DNA of 52,946 nucleotides from Hypholoma sublateritium FD-334 SS-4 (GCA_000827495.1 KN817575.1:1-52946); one strand, 5' to 3'. Counted from the first letter of the stretch, positions 1-11,808 are shown. The notes: generated by a model not told the origin, from the letters alone. Numbers and translations are program-made.

Positions 1-235
1 CCCAGTGATAGCGAGCTCGTTGTGTAAAATCGATCTGAGAACCATTTGAGATTTGAATAATTCCCTATCAAATCGAACTTGGGGCAAAGATTTGTGAATC
101 GAGACAGATTCTCNGACAAAACAGACTCATACCAGGGAGTACCGCACACTTTAGATTTCTTATNCTGGTTGTAGAGCNTCGCTCGATCCTAGTAAAGATC
201 TCTCTCCGCTGGGGTTTTGTTTTTGTTTTGAGAGA
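1..235 (+). repeat. End of an LTR-like retroelement sequence (partial)
   Basis: This stretch shares ordered blocks with 32530-32700: a block around TTGAATAATTCCC, then a block around GTCGCTCGAT about 120-130 bases later, then an Arg/Ser-rich C-terminal coding tail on the opposite strand. The 32-kb copy is preceded by a TATA-bearing LTR-like sequence, so I read this as the end of the same kind of element, cut by the window edge. Three ambiguous bases (114, 164, 178) fall here, as expected for collapsed multi-copy sequence. No TG...CA boundary or target duplication can be fixed. Confidence 0.45.
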
Positions 236-1040
236 TTCGAGTCTAGACCCACAGTCAGCCTCTCACCGTGGGGAACAGTCTGGGGGGTCATGGCCAGTAT
301 TGTCTGGACAGGCTCGGCTGGTGGTGACCTTGGCGTCTCCTGTTGCAGCCCCTCTTTGTCTTCACCACTGCTGTGCACCTCAGAAGGCAATTTCTTCGGC
401 CGTGGAGCCCGTTTCGACTTTGGTTTTGTAGCCGCTTTTCCCTCCGCCTTGGACTTCGGTGCCTGCTTGGCCTTCACCTTCACCTTCACAACCTTGTCCT
501 TGGCCGCACCTTCAAATTCCGGCCATTCACATTTGTGCTTTACCTTTGTGCACTCGACGCATGCTGTAACCGGCTGCTGGACATCCAGTGGGATGTCCTG
601 GTTGACGCAGACGAGGCCCTTCGATTTGTAGCGTTTATAGCGAATATCGTTGGGCTTGTCCTTGCCGGGGTACATGTTGCGGACCTGTTTTGCCTTTACT
701 GCGTCCTGGTCGCCCACCTCCCACTTCCGCTTCGGCCCTCCTGCAGCAGCCGCGGCCGGTTCCTTTGCCTGCCCGCGAGGTTTTGATGGACCAGCTTCCG
801 CATTCTTCAATTTCGGCGGATGTTGCGGGACTGCGACATACATTTTGCGGCCCTGGGGAATGTCTGGACTGATGGGGTTTTCCTGCAGGGCTTGGTCACC
901 TTCGTCGATGTCCATGTCCATGTTCCCAAACTGCAACCCCTTCATGCTGGCCATTGCGTCGTCAATGTCCGCGTTATTGACTGTCGCGGCCGCCTGACTC
1001 GTCCGGCCTGCCGGTTTGAGGACGTCTGGCCGGGTGGTGA
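160..1040 (-). CDS. Cys-cluster, Lys-rich protein of a multi-copy fungal family (5' partial)
   Basis: One open frame; the stop TAA (160-162) lies inside the LTR-like sequence. An ATG at 954 opens a 264-residue protein, but the frame continues in phase to about 1040, where a TTGCAG acceptor suggests an upstream exon. Around residues 130-145 is ACVECTKVKHKCEWP, a C-x2-C-x6-C cluster resembling half of a fungal Zn2Cys6 motif, preceded by an isolated Cys in GLVCVNQDIP. It is followed by a Lys/Ala/Pro-rich basic stretch (about 155-195) and a Ser/Pro-rich tail. Agaricomycetes carry many such 'Cys-cluster plus basic tail' proteins of unknown role; DNA binding is only a guess. A decayed relative lies at 32690-33480, in the same orientation to the same LTR-like sequence. 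Confidence 0.55.
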
Positions 1041-1870
1041 TATGGCTGCAATCGGTCTATGCACGTAAATCTGCTAGATTTTTGATTTTAGCTGTACTCC
1101 ACTATGTAGACAAGGGGAGCTAGGAGGTACCCAACCTAGCTAGCTCCAGTGAAATAACAGAGACATAAGCACCTACTCAGAGACTGTGACAGACAACAAT
1201 TGCATCAGGAAAACCACTTTTTTTCCCAGGGCGCTTCTGGGAAATTCACACATTCTAAAAGTAGCCTGGGTACGCGTAGTCTAATATTTATATCTCTGAA
1301 TTGATTTTCATGACACGTCATTCAATTGATATGCTCTATAAGTAGTCATAAATGCTCTGGGAGTGACCTGGAAGCGCCGTAGATTGCTTTTGAATGCTTC
1401 ATAACCCATTAGTAGCAATAACTTGTATATATCACTACTATACTGTGTATTTCATATTTAGCTTCTCCTGCTTGCATGAAGTTGTATTTAAAAATATATT
1501 ATTCACTATATAATCTACGTTTAATGGAACTATACTAATCAAACAGTGCGCCAATGCGCTAAATCCCCCCGTCTGATCCAGCAGGGTTCGCGCTGAGCCA
1601 GAACTGAGCCAGAACGGGAAGGTGGCACCTCTGTACTGCTCGCTGCGCTCCTCTACGAGAGCAAGGGCGAGGCCATGCACACTCATCAGCAAAACGAGTA
1701 GAGCATTATACAACATTGTATACCCTTGACAGGGCTATATATAAGTTACCACCTAGATATGGTCACAATGCTTTGCAGGGCATGATAAGAAAGGAGCTTT
1801 TGTGTAATGTTCACAAGTTGCTGATTTAGTGTCAGATTTGCGGGTGTGTATATGGTAGAATTAGGCTTGT
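1041..1870. other. No gene recognised
   Basis: AT-rich spacer. The first 150 bases probably contain the intron or upstream exon of the Cys-cluster gene. A 92-codon minus frame (1438-1716) has no family resemblance and I do not treat it as coding. Confidence 0.5.
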
Positions 1871-2125
1871 CATATCTACAATCCTGGTATAAAATTGAGC
1901 ATTATCACCTGGGTTTTAGATTCTGGTCTTTCATTAGCACCACCTACATGCTTTTCTCATATCTACAGTCCTGCTGTGAATTTAGCCAATCCCCCCCAGT
2001 TTATTGATTCTTGTCTTGCATTGGCATGGCCTACATATTTTTTCTTATATCTACAATCCTGCTATAAATTTGGCCAATACCCCTCAATTTATTGATTCTT
2101 GTCCTGCATTACCAGAATTCCTTTC
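1871..2125 (+). repeat. 88-base tandem repeat, about 2.9 units
   Basis: Units start at 1871, 1958 and 2046 with (C/T)ATATCTACA(A/G)TCCTG, then a TATAAATTTGGCCAAT-like segment, a TTTATTGATTCTTGTC segment and a CATTGGCAT-like segment. Units 2 and 3 are closest; unit 1 is most diverged. The third unit breaks off near 2125 in CATTACCAGAATT, a string that recurs near 2540 without the rest of the unit. Confidence 0.75.
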
Positions 2126-2734
2126 AGTTCTTGTTCAATTCTCATTGATTCCAATTATTGTGTTTTCTACATTCATGGTCAGGGTGAACAAATCCGGGCA
2201 TGATTATCGAGGCCGATCATGAGGCTTGCCTTGGGTTCGTGTGATGCAGATTGTGGAAGGTCAACATATTTGCGCGTAATTATCCAGTCAGATCATAAAA
2301 CAAGTCTGGTGTAAATCCAGCATTGCTTCTGAAATGTCAACAATATTGCGGAGATATAGATAGTAGGCAAATAGTAGGACATAAAAGAATCAAACTTCTT
2401 GTATCATATGATTCTGACTGCAGACGCAACTGGCATCTCAGTGGAAAATACAATTGTGTCATTGGGAATGCTGAAGATTTTGTCCTCACCCGGTGGTACG
2501 ACACCAAGGGAATGTCATCGTTTCAATTCTTATATTGCATTACCAGAATTTCATCCACTTACATAACAGCTCTCGGATGCCAATTACTTGCCACGATTTT
2601 CTCAAAATTAGACGTGGCTGTTCAATATGCCCAAAATATGCCAAAACGAAAAGCTGTCGTCATGAGGCTCGTGAAAAAGAGAAAATGATTGGAAAAGAAA
2701 TTTATGTTGTAATTATAAGTATATAAGTGATATA
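2126..2734. other. No gene recognised
   Basis: AT-rich. A 121-codon plus frame (2323-2688) with a Lys-rich end has no recognisable domain, exon structure or family match and is probably chance. Confidence 0.45.
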
Positions 2735-3540
2735 TTAATCGGAATTATTGAGACGCGCACGTTTTGAGGCTCGCTGTCTTTTAATTACTGCATACTCATC
2801 CTCTGCTGCTCCCAAATTGAGATCAGTATTAACATTGGGATCCTTGTCTCCGAAAACATGGCTGACAGTGCAGGATCAGCAATAGAATTAATCAATAAAG
2901 ACCAAAATGATCTTACTGATTATAGAATTTGATAATCTGAGAACTTTCCTCATCGTCCTCATCAAGTAGTTCTACTATATGGCGGTAAAAATCCGCATAA
3001 CTGAAAGTACCGTCTTTGACAACCCAAGAGGGTGTTGAGCTGAGGGCAAACCGAACCTGGAGGGCAGAAAAAATAGAAATGAGCTGAGTAGTCCCTTACG
3101 GCGGTTACAGTAAAACTTACTTGAGTAGCAACATATGCAATAAGATGCGGCGTTAATGTAGTTATGCTACAGATTGCCGCATTTCCTTGCTTGCCGCGAT
3201 GAGTTCCGGGGCCCTCTAATGCCGATGTAGGGCCCTGTAAGATATGTTTTGCAGCCTGCATACAATGGTTAATAGAATCCACGCGAAGAGTGACTGAGAA
3301 ACAGCTACCCTCAACATGACATGTCCGCGAAATATGTCTTTTGCTATGTCGGCGGGATCGTGAACATGGTCATGGGGAAATAAGAATCGCGGGAGCATGA
3401 TAGCTGTGATAGGAAGCCTTCCGGCTGTTATGGATGCATATGTTCTGTTGTAGGGTCACGGTATATTAGAGTACTGCGTGAGCTTCAACAGGAAGCGAGT
3501 TACTCAGGGACATCCTCGTATTTGACAGGACAGAGCAATG
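2735..3540 (-). pseudogene. Multi-copy Agaricomycete family protein, unknown function, broken
   Basis: At least four exons can be followed on the minus strand. They encode ITAGRLPITAIMLPR, then HDHVHDPADIAKDIFRG, then ILQGPTSALEG and LIAYVATQVRFALSS, then the ending FYNHHVFGDKDPN and a basic tail KRQRASKRARL, with stop TAA at 2735-2737. Introns have GT-AG ends, including GTAAGTTTTA and GTAAGATCAT donors. I know this sort of protein only as an uncharacterised, highly multiplied Agaricomycete family with a predicted globular C-terminus. Reading upstream, the frame is interrupted by TGA at 3456-3458 (between Pro and Pro), and the true start is not visible. It is therefore probably a pseudogene or 5'-truncated copy. 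Confidence 0.5.
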
Positions 3541-3921
3541 ACGCCGTTGCTAAGTGATAGAAGCCACGGTCATTCCTCAACTTGTTTCGTTGGCGGATTG
3601 GAGGCGATAGAGACTGGGTGGTGTCGAACAGGATATAAGAGGGAATTGAGGATTTGAGGCCATTACTATCGTCGGATCGAGCAGTCGAGGCCCCATCCTG
3701 GATCTAATGCAAGAGATGAGTATGCTATGGCAGATCCACAATAGTAAATGCATGCTAACGCGTTGGCAGGCAGCCCTTCGAAGGCCACGAAGGCCAGCGA
3801 GTGCAAGCATCTGCACACAGAATTCTGGAATCATCGAGCATAGCAGCGTCCAGCCGAAAAGGAGCCGAATATTCCTAAGTATTGATTTTTAGTTATGCGT
3901 TTAAACAGGGAAAAAAACCCT
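3541..3921. other. No gene recognised
   Basis: Spacer between two minus-strand genes. Short opposing frames at 3577-3892 share the same bases and neither looks coding. Confidence 0.4.
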
Positions 3922-4286
3922 TCACTCTGGCGTCTCCTGATGCTCTTCCGTGTTCTCGTCGTCTTCTTCAGCCGTCTCATGTTTGAGTCCGAAATTGACA
4001 ATAGCATCGACCTTTACGAACGGATCACCTTGCCGGCCATACATACGTCCTAGAGTTTGATAATCTCTTTCAGTTGAATGTGAATCTTCTTCGGGTTCAC
4101 GCTTTTTACTGTAGTAGGAAAGATTATGAACGATGGGAGGGCAGAAGGCAGTAAGACAGACAACCTGCTCTTATCTTTGATTAATGAATCAACGTAGACC
4201 TTTACGACAGACGCAAGGGCGCTGTTTATCCCTGGTGGTGTGGTTTCGGAACCTGAAGACGATGCGGACGCGGATTCCTGAGACAT
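3922..4286 (-). CDS. Small Ser-rich/acidic protein, two exons, unknown function
   Basis: Starts MSQESASASSSG, continues INSALASVVKVYVDSLI, and after a 56-base intron (GTTGTC...CTACAG, ending near 4118) resumes SKKREPEED, then RDYQTLGRMYGRQGDPFVK and an acidic tail ending ETPE, stop TGA 3922-3924. About 102 residues. Without the intron the frame stops early, so splicing is needed to keep it open; the donor is not a perfect GTNNGY. I recall similar ~100-residue proteins, with the 'LGR-(M/L)-(Y/F)' motif and acidic end, as a repeated family in mushroom genomes with no assigned function. It lies 548 bases beyond the stop of the Plavaka transposase on the same strand, so it could be an accessory gene of that element. 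Confidence 0.5.
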
Positions 4287-4834
4287 GTTTTCCCTATATA
4301 AATTCGAGGTAGTAGGTCTTTTAAATGTGAAAGACGAGTCAGGTAGGTACGGGTGGTGCCAGCATTCGACTCATGGTAGTATGTATATTGTCACACTGTG
4401 CGAGTCGGAGCCGCTGCGGTTCCGTGCTGGATGACTATCATATACTCTGGGTATTGAGGTTCACTGGCGGCTCAGGCCCATCGGTGGATGATGGGCAGAT
4501 CGTATTCGCCAGCCTGAGTGCGACGGAATGCATGGTGTGCTTGGACGGACGTGTTTGGTTGGGTGATCAGCGCTGAACGTTGAGCAAGAGCAATGCCGCA
4601 GGGGATGGTGTCGAAGAGGGAGAGCCGTAACAAGTACGTAGTGGTTTTCATAGACCCTTGGGGAGAATGTCGTAGATTATGCTGAGAATAATTGGTATGA
4701 TCAACAACATTGATTCAGGCCACACCTGCACAGAGATCCTACCATTGGCAAATACAACTGACATTCGTTGTCGTGCGGGAATTTCCGATTTCACTGCACT
4801 CTGCCCACTTGCTCGAAGAATGGCTTTAGGGGTG
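4287..4834. other. Spacer between the Plavaka transposase and the small gene
   Basis: No convincing gene. A 67-codon plus frame (4373-4576) is unsupported. I looked for a terminal inverted repeat of the Plavaka element here and could not identify one. Confidence 0.4.
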
Positions 4835-7800
4835 TTAAAGAGGCGCATATCCCTCGTCGTCCTCTGCATCTTCGAATCCGCCTTCGCCATCTTCTGCACC
4901 AAGTTCGTCATCATCAATATCCTCTCCTGCAGATTCATCGTCGCTTCTTTTTGCTGCTTCGTCATTGTCCTCTCCTTCGCCGACGGCACTTCCTTCACCA
5001 CCATCATCTTCCTCGTCTTCGGCCCCATCATCTTCACCTTCGCACCCCTTGTCATTGTCATCTCCCTCTTCATCTTCATCTTCCTCCCCTTCTACTGGGT
5101 TGTCTGGAGATGGTTCAGATACACGTGCATCGCCGAGTTCAACTTTGTAATGTCCAATTCCTCCGCCTGCAAATCGCATGTACATATCTCGGTCTACAAA
5201 GCTGTGAATTATACAACATTTTTAGTGTCAGAGTGATCGATGGCACCAGATAAATGCTCACATATTGACATAGAAGTACTTCCAGTCACTCAATTCTCCT
5301 GGTGCTCGTCCCAAGGAAGCTTCTGGGAGGAAATTGTTTGTCTTTCCATACCTAAAAACAGGGATAAGATGAACAGCGCGGATAACTTCATCTGGATCAA
5401 GGAAACCGAAAGAGGCCGTGTCATCGCAAGGCAAAAACTGTAGTCGATGGAGCCGCTTTCTCTTGAATCCCGCTTCATAAGAAGAGTCTCGTTTGTACCA
5501 TCGCACCCACAGTACTTCTTTGGACACTGGAGTTAGAGAAACTCCGGCTTCTTCAGTCTTGATTACAACATCAACATGAAAGATGGAGATAATGCGCCCA
5601 TACTCGAATGGATGATCCTCGTCAGTGTGCGACAAAACCATGATATCTGCATGATTACGAGCGTTGACAGAATCTTGTCCTAGACGAACGTCGTAAGTTG
5701 TGTAATTGATTCGCATCACTTTATGGCGATAAAGCCGCTCATTGACAATAAAGACCTTATTACGCTCCTCGTCAGAGAATTCGTTGCCATCTCCAGACCA
5801 AGTTGGGTGCAAAATGCGGGCAAGAATGTGCTCTTGCAGTTTCGGGTAAAAATCCTGCGCAGAATTTAGAAATCCAAGTTTCTTTCCGCTAAAAATGAGG
5901 ATATGTGAGGAGACGTACCTTGATTGCAGGATCATCATCAGTGGTAGCGTTAATGAAACTTTGGACATGAATAGGGAAGTTGCGGGATGTTGATATATGG
6001 TGGTGATATTCTGGAGGTGTGTAAGGCAGAGATTCCGATTCTGCGAAGTCCATCGAAGGGGTTGTTTTCACTTTTACTTTTCTTCGCTTCGAGCCAGCCT
6101 TTTCTATACTGAAGTTCGTCTGTTTTTCTTGGCTATTTTTCAACCGGATCCGGTGAAGTAGGACATGTTCTCGTCGTTCTAGACGTGTTATCTGCCTCAC
6201 AGCACCATTTTTGTTCGTACGCGCGTAGTATCGCTTGACTCGTCGATGCTCTAGTTCGCCCTGGTAATGTACAATGAATATTATCGCTGAAGAAAAATAT
6301 ATAAAAAGAGCTCACAGGTTGTGTTGAATAAGAGTCTGAAGTTCCAAATAACCTAATGTTGCTCACATAATCGCCAAGTGCATGGAGTTTAATCATTACT
6401 AGATTGAACAGTTTCTTCTTCGGGGGCGTTTTGGAAGGATTCGATACATTGCAGGGTGTAGGACCTTTGTTTTCTTCGCTGGTGGGGGTTTTCTGCTTTC
6501 CATTGGATTTAGAGGAAGAGGCCGCTTTCTTGGTCTTCCGGCTACGAGCGGCTTCCTCGCTTGGAAGTTCTCGAGTATCGAAGAAGCTGCAGGTATAGCT
6601 CTGGAACCTTCTCAACTGCTTTCCGAGAGTTGCCGTGCATTCATGAAGCCATCCCAAGGTCAAATCCGTGTGCATTCTGAGCTTGGCAAGGGTGTGCCAT
6701 TCAGCAACAGTAAAAAGAAGAGTTGATATGGCTCTGTCATGCTCCGGATCCAGCAGACCATCAAAAACAGGGATTGCGCACTGAAAGGTAATTCGAATGG
6801 TAACGTGAAGTGAACATCATCAAAAACTGACCTGCAAAAGATCTTCGTAGTTACGAGCGGCCATTTTTTTCATGCCTGATGCGTTCTGAGAGAATTTACG
6901 GATTGTCGAGCGGCCAAAGGTAGGGACTTGTCGGTATCTCTTATTGAATTCTTGGACCCGTCCTTCGGAAACAATGATGCGGACAAGATGGGTGAAAAGA
7001 GCTTTCCATATACCTAATTCAAACTCGTGCATAAAATCTGGTACGAACATTTTGAAAAAGTTGAATCCAAAGTGTAAAAGCGATGAAAAAGCATTCTGTT
7101 ATCAGAAGAATAGTCAGCCACATGAAAGACGGATGAACAGGGAACTTACAGCTGTTGGCACCAGAGACTTATCGCGCAAAACTCGTTCAACAGCCGCCGA
7201 TTTGACACCCTCGCCCTTTTCATATATAAATTTCCGGACAGTATCAATATCAAATGTCCGAGCTGTACTGTCAATGCGGTGGGAAGTTTGGCGTCGCCGA
7301 TCATCGTAAATCTTCCCAACATCTGGGATTTTATCTTTGGGCACCAGACATCTTGGACAGGGGCAGAGCCCAAAGTTCCGTAGTGTCGCTAGTAATATTC
7401 TATGTAATCAAAGAACGTAAGGCAGCGTCACCGTGACATAAGAGAAGATTACGCACTTCTCGGGATAATCTGCAGAATATGTAAATATCCTTGGATAAAA
7501 GCGACGTGATACACCGTCTGGGCATTCAATAATGATACCGTGTTCATAGGCATACATGAATTCTTCATCAAGTAACAGAGTCCACACTGCATGCATCAAC
7601 TCGCGCCTGCAATGTGTTAAAACGTCTTCAGATGGTCCATCGCCTGTCAGTTCAAAGTAAAAGTCCCAGAAGCCGGAAGGCAACTAAGTTCCCATACATA
7701 CATTAGTCAGGCAGTATATCATAGCATTGAATGATAGGGTACGCACCTTCGGTAGATATGCCAAATGATGACATGCGCCGGCTTTTGGTTTTCCGCGAAC

Positions 7801-9156
7801 ATATTTGGATTGGTTACCAAAATAAAGATATATGGGCCAGAGAGATGCGGTCCCAAAACTGGCGAGATGCGTAGAATCGGACCAGAGCATCATGCCTGCC
7901 ACTACCCGTTCGAGGGTACAACCTGGCTCACTAGACAGCTTTTGCAGCTCCTCGTGAGCGTCAAACATTGCGTCGCACGTATAAAGCTCATCGTACACCC
8001 TTTGTGTTTGTGGTTGGGATCCTGCAATATTTGACCGCCAAAAGCTCTTGAACGGGGTGTAATGAAAGAGTCGACTAGCTGGATCAGAGAATGTAGCTTT
8101 GATGATTTCAACAATTGAACGATGGAGCAGGCCCGGCACTGAAAACGTTGGGATATCTTCTTTTTTATGAGGTTTTAGATCGGGAACTTGTATGCGCACT
8201 GCTGACTCGTGCCAGCCATCCTTCGGAGATGAAGCCTTGGACTGAGCATCTTGCTTGCGTTGAGAGCTTGAGGAACCTTCCAGGAATTGGTCGAATTTGC
8301 CAGTCTCCGCTTTGATGTCAAAGCCTTCGAGATCTTCTTTCTTGAACTGTTCCGATTTAAGGAAATTGATCAAATTCTTCATCTCACAGATAGATTTCAT
8401 CGCCGACCCGGTCCACATCCAATTCATTAGACCAAATATCGTAGAATTTTTGAACGGAAAATATGACTGGGTAGCTGAGGTTCGATCGTCTGGAACAACT
8501 GAAAGACGAGATATACTGGACAATTGAGTCTCGTTGACAGCCTTCGGAGGGATGCCATCTACCAGGTCTTGCAAGCCAATGGTATCATCCGGATTGTGCG
8601 TTGGGTTGTTGGGATACTGACGGTATAAGCCAAATGAATTGCTCGAAGTGGTAATTGTTTCCAAAACGACTGTCCCGATAGAAGGAGGTGCATCGTCGTG
8701 GTCGATTTCGATTACCGGAGGAGGGTCAGGAACAGATGTCGGGGCAGCGGGAAGCTGCTGCAGCAACTTCCATGTCAAATGTTTCTTTCGAACACTTCGA
8801 CCAGCCGGACCCAGTTCAATGGCTGCTAGGATAGGCAACTCAGGAGGTTCCGGCACAGGATTCTCATGCGGTATAGGGGAAGGCTGGAGGTCAACGATGA
8901 TCTAAAATACATTGAGTATGGCCGAAATCTCAGCAAGATAGACTCGGATACGCACCTGTTCATCATTCACTACCTGGATTATAGTTTCCCTTTTCCGTTT
9001 CTTCCGTGATTGCCTCTTCTCGTATAATTCCAATGCATTTGGAATTGTGTTAGAGGACGTGTCTTCATCAAGAAAATTGGCGCAGGTTTTCTGATGAAAT
9101 TCCAAACCCCGTTCAGATCCATATTGACTATCACACCCACTGCAGATATGGGCCAT
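4835..9156 (-). CDS. Plavaka-family transposase, apparently complete
   Basis: A DNA transposase of the Plavaka family (related to CACTA/EnSpm), known from Agaricomycetes. Nine exons and eight short introns can be joined without a stop or frameshift, for roughly 1,280 residues. Start chosen at ATG 9156 because it opens a zinc finger: C-x2-C-x12-H-x3-C in HICSGCDSQYGS. Then FGLYRQYPNNPTHNPDDT; FSVPGLLHRSIVEII; MLWSDSTHLASFGTASLWP; GNQSKYVRGKPKAGACHH; LTHCRRELMHAVWTLLLD; FTYSADYPEK; CPCPRCLVP; FVPDFMHEFELGIWKAL; VPTFGRSTIRKF; AEWHTLAKLRMHTD; LHALGDYVSNIRLFGTSDSY; and the late motif FVDRDMYMRFAGGGIGHY. The final 90 residues are an Asp/Glu run. WSDST and PDFMHEFE match the conserved acidic motifs of the family's RNase H-like core. 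Terminal inverted repeats were not found, so whether the element is mobile is unproven. Confidence 0.93.
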
Positions 9157-9647
9157 GTATAGAGATTCAAGGCAGAGGAGGACCAAAAGATTAAAGGGAT
9201 ATAACAAGTTGATGGTTATATCAAAGGAAACGGCAGTCGCATGAGAGGCTTCACCGGGCCCACACCCGGATCACAATGGCCCTGTGTATGAGTCACTAGA
9301 CAGAACACTAATCCCAACAAAACGTAGGGCAAATTTGGGCTGACTACATGCAATATATTTTTGAAGTCACCGGAAATCCAGGCAGGTGGTAGACAGTTAC
9401 TGAAAGATATTACCCGACGAAACACAAAGGTAGATAGTCCATGATATGCGACAAATATAGAACAATATGTCGCCTGCAGATTGTCACGGCACGACACATT
9501 TATGCGACATCGAGAAATGGAAAGAGTGCGGTCATTGTCAAAATATGGCACAGAGAAAGAACAGAGAGCTCGCCACCAGCACAGTCAGGCAGGTCCGAAG
9601 ATTATAGGGTACATGATTGGAGGATGTGTCTTTACTGCGGGGTAGTA
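9157..9647. other. Upstream region of the Plavaka gene; no gene seen
   Basis: Holds the putative Plavaka promoter and the 3' side of the Gln-rich gene. Two CACTA strings occur near 9290-9310 (CACTAGACAG, CACTAATCCC), but neither has a matching end beyond 4.8 kb that I could find. Confidence 0.35.
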
Positions 9648-11288
9648 CTATGCATCCCTGTTCTGACCTGCCTCAACAAAGGAAAGTAGGTCAGTCACTG
9701 TCCCAATATCTTCTGCACGGCAGATACGGGGGTCGGACTTGGCCTCAACAAGTAAGGCCCTGTACTTGCTGGTGTCGAGGAGGAGGTGCGCTTGGGTATT
9801 AGCGTTATCACGAAGTACGGTCGTTGTCTGCGTAAGAAACCGTAAGGTCCCGGATGTAATTAGGGCATGATAGTCCGGGCGAAGGTGTAGGCCCTTGTCG
9901 GTTAGAAGTTGGACGCAGGTGTTGAAGCGGCCTTCATCGTGCGCACTTTGTTCTGCCTCAGAGAGGGAAGTCCAATTACCAACCAATTTGCGATAGCCGG
10001 GCGGATTTAAATGTGACAGCCACCAGCGGCGAACCATGTCCATCTTGGGATCCGGCAACAATCCAGTGCAGTCGCGATAGATAAAGCAACGGCCTGCATC
10101 CATGAGAGAACGAAACCGGATCCAAACCAGGAAATGGCCACCCTGTCATCAGCCCAGCCTCAGCTCAGTCATCGTAGTATTAGTTGATAGTAAATACTCA
10201 CCCCAGTCAGGGCCCAGATTTCCAGACTCTTCAGATCCACCGCGAACTGCCCAAGTTGGGCGGTAAGATCCTCGATCTGTAGTGTCGCATCTTGTATAGT
10301 TTTTTCATTCCGGACTTGCCGTTCGTTTGCCATCCTTTGACTCGACCTGAGATTGAGTAGCGTGTCGCTTTGATTACAATACATGACAAAGTCTTGTTCA
10401 ATCTTCTCTTTCTGACGTGCCATTTCAGCTTGAAGATTATCCATTCTGTGGGCCTGGACTTGGGTATCGTAGTTGGCCCGCGAGTATATGTCGTCTGCAT
10501 ATGCTCGTGCGTCGGCGCGGTATGCATCCACCTGGGCGCGACATTGGTCCATGAAGGTCTCCTTGCCCGTCTCGAAGGCATAGTGCTCCTGTCCAAACTG
10601 GTTCTTGTCCCGCTGCAGTGTTTCCTGCCCGATTCGAATCTCCTGCATCTGTGAGGCATAATAATATTAGTCACCAACTGGAATGAATACAAGTGATATT
10701 TACCATCCTTGAGAGTTCTGCTATGTTGGGTAGGGGGGACTGTTGTTGTTCATATTGAGAAACAGATGGTAGAGTCATCCCAGCAGTGGTATGATCATTG
10801 GTGGAACGCGGTGCGACGTACTGTGCCCCAGACTGAGGGGCCAGGAAGGTATAATTATAATTGATTAGGGTGGATGAAGGAAGTTGCCCTTGCTGCTGCT
10901 GCTGCGTCGGCTGGGGTTGACCCTGCTGAGGGTGCCCTTGCTGCTGGGTTTGCTGCTGATTCTGCTGGGTTTCTTCACTGTGAGGTTGGCTTTGGTGGTG
11001 AGCCTGCTGCTGCTGACTTGGCTGTGGTTGTCCCTGCTGAGCCTGGCCTTGCGGGCGGTTCTGATTATGTTGAGGGGGGTTCGGCCATTGTCCCCTTTGT
11101 CGCTGATTCTGATGGAATACGCCACGATTGGGCTGGCCTTGCTGGCGCGGCGGTGGCATCCGAGGCGCATCTGGCGGGTAAGGACCCGACGGATTCAAGT
11201 CGGGGGCACTGTTCGCCCTGGATATCTGTGAAGCTGGATGGAAGTGCCATCCTCTCGTCGGATGGCTGCCTGAATGGAGATTGGCCAT
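9648..11288 (-). CDS. Gln-rich coiled-coil protein, three exons, unknown function
   Basis: Exon 1 (from ATG 11288) encodes Pro/Gln-rich, low-complexity sequence with repeated QQGQPQP and poly-Gln, then SVSQYEQQQSPLPNIAELSRM. Exon 2 (about 10645-10200) is Gln/Arg/Asp/Ala-rich and helical, EIRIGQETLQRDKNQ to DLKSLEIWALTG, with heptad-like spacing typical of a coiled coil. Exon 3 (about 10110-9648) encodes MDMVRRWWLSHLNPPG, SEAEQSAHDEGRFNTCV and LRFLTQTTTVLRDNANT, and stops TGA or equivalent at 9648. No catalytic motif is visible. The CTG/CAG-rich exon 1 gives long shadow frames on the opposite strand. It is transcribed with the Plavaka and JmjC genes, but no functional link can be read from the sequence. 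Confidence 0.6.
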
Positions 11289-11808
11289 TGGGCACTAGGA
11301 GAATCTAGTACTACGTAGTACGGTAGAAAGTTGCGCAATCTGATGCTTGAGACAATCGATTAGGTCTACAAGGGAGCCTGGGATTCTATGAACGAGCTAG
11401 CATTAATAGCTCCTGGCCGAGGCCAGTGGACCCGAGGAAACGGTCGTACGTAGTCGTACGTAGTTGTACGCTCAACCGTCTTGGTTCAGGTAGTATAAGG
11501 TTCGACCTTGTCACGGTTCACTTTAAGTTTAGAGCAGACCGTCACCTTGCCGTCACCCGCGGCCCAGTAACCGTGACCGTGTACTTTTAGGCTGCTCAGG
11601 CTTTAGTCTCAGTCTGTTGCAGCATGGGCGAGTCCATATGAGTCAGGTAGCCAAATTACATGGATAGATATGCCAGTATATATTTCGTCATGACACAGAA
11701 GCTATGATATAACTGCCATGCTTTATAAGAAATAAGATACTCGGGAACGACAAGGACTTACGAAAATACGAGGAGTGCGGTCACGGTAGATATGAGCGCT
11801 CTTCGTGA
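11289..11808. other. Spacer with short palindromes; no gene
   Basis: Contains GTACTACGTAGTAC, a perfect 14-base palindrome at 11308-11321, and near 11446-11470 a duplicated CGTACGTAGT. Also several GTCAC/GTGAC strings around 11515-11585. May include the promoter of the Gln-rich gene. Confidence 0.5.
11308..11321. repeat. 14-base perfect palindrome
   Basis: GTACTACGTAGTAC, just upstream of the Gln-rich gene's start (11288, minus strand), so within its promoter. Could bind a dimeric regulator; may equally be chance. Confidence 0.5.

Noticed and set aside
4679..5253. Plus-strand hydrophobic or His/Leu-rich frames at the Plavaka 3' end
   Set aside because: Antisense shadows of the Asp/Glu-rich C-terminus of the transposase.
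9290..9310. CACTA strings as the Plavaka terminus
   Set aside because: No matching inverted copy was found on the other side of the gene, and the strings are in the wrong orientation for a right end.
10884..11231. Leu-rich and Ala/Gly-rich plus-strand frames opposite the Gln-rich exon
   Set aside because: They are shadows of a CAG/CTG-rich coding repeat on the minus strand.
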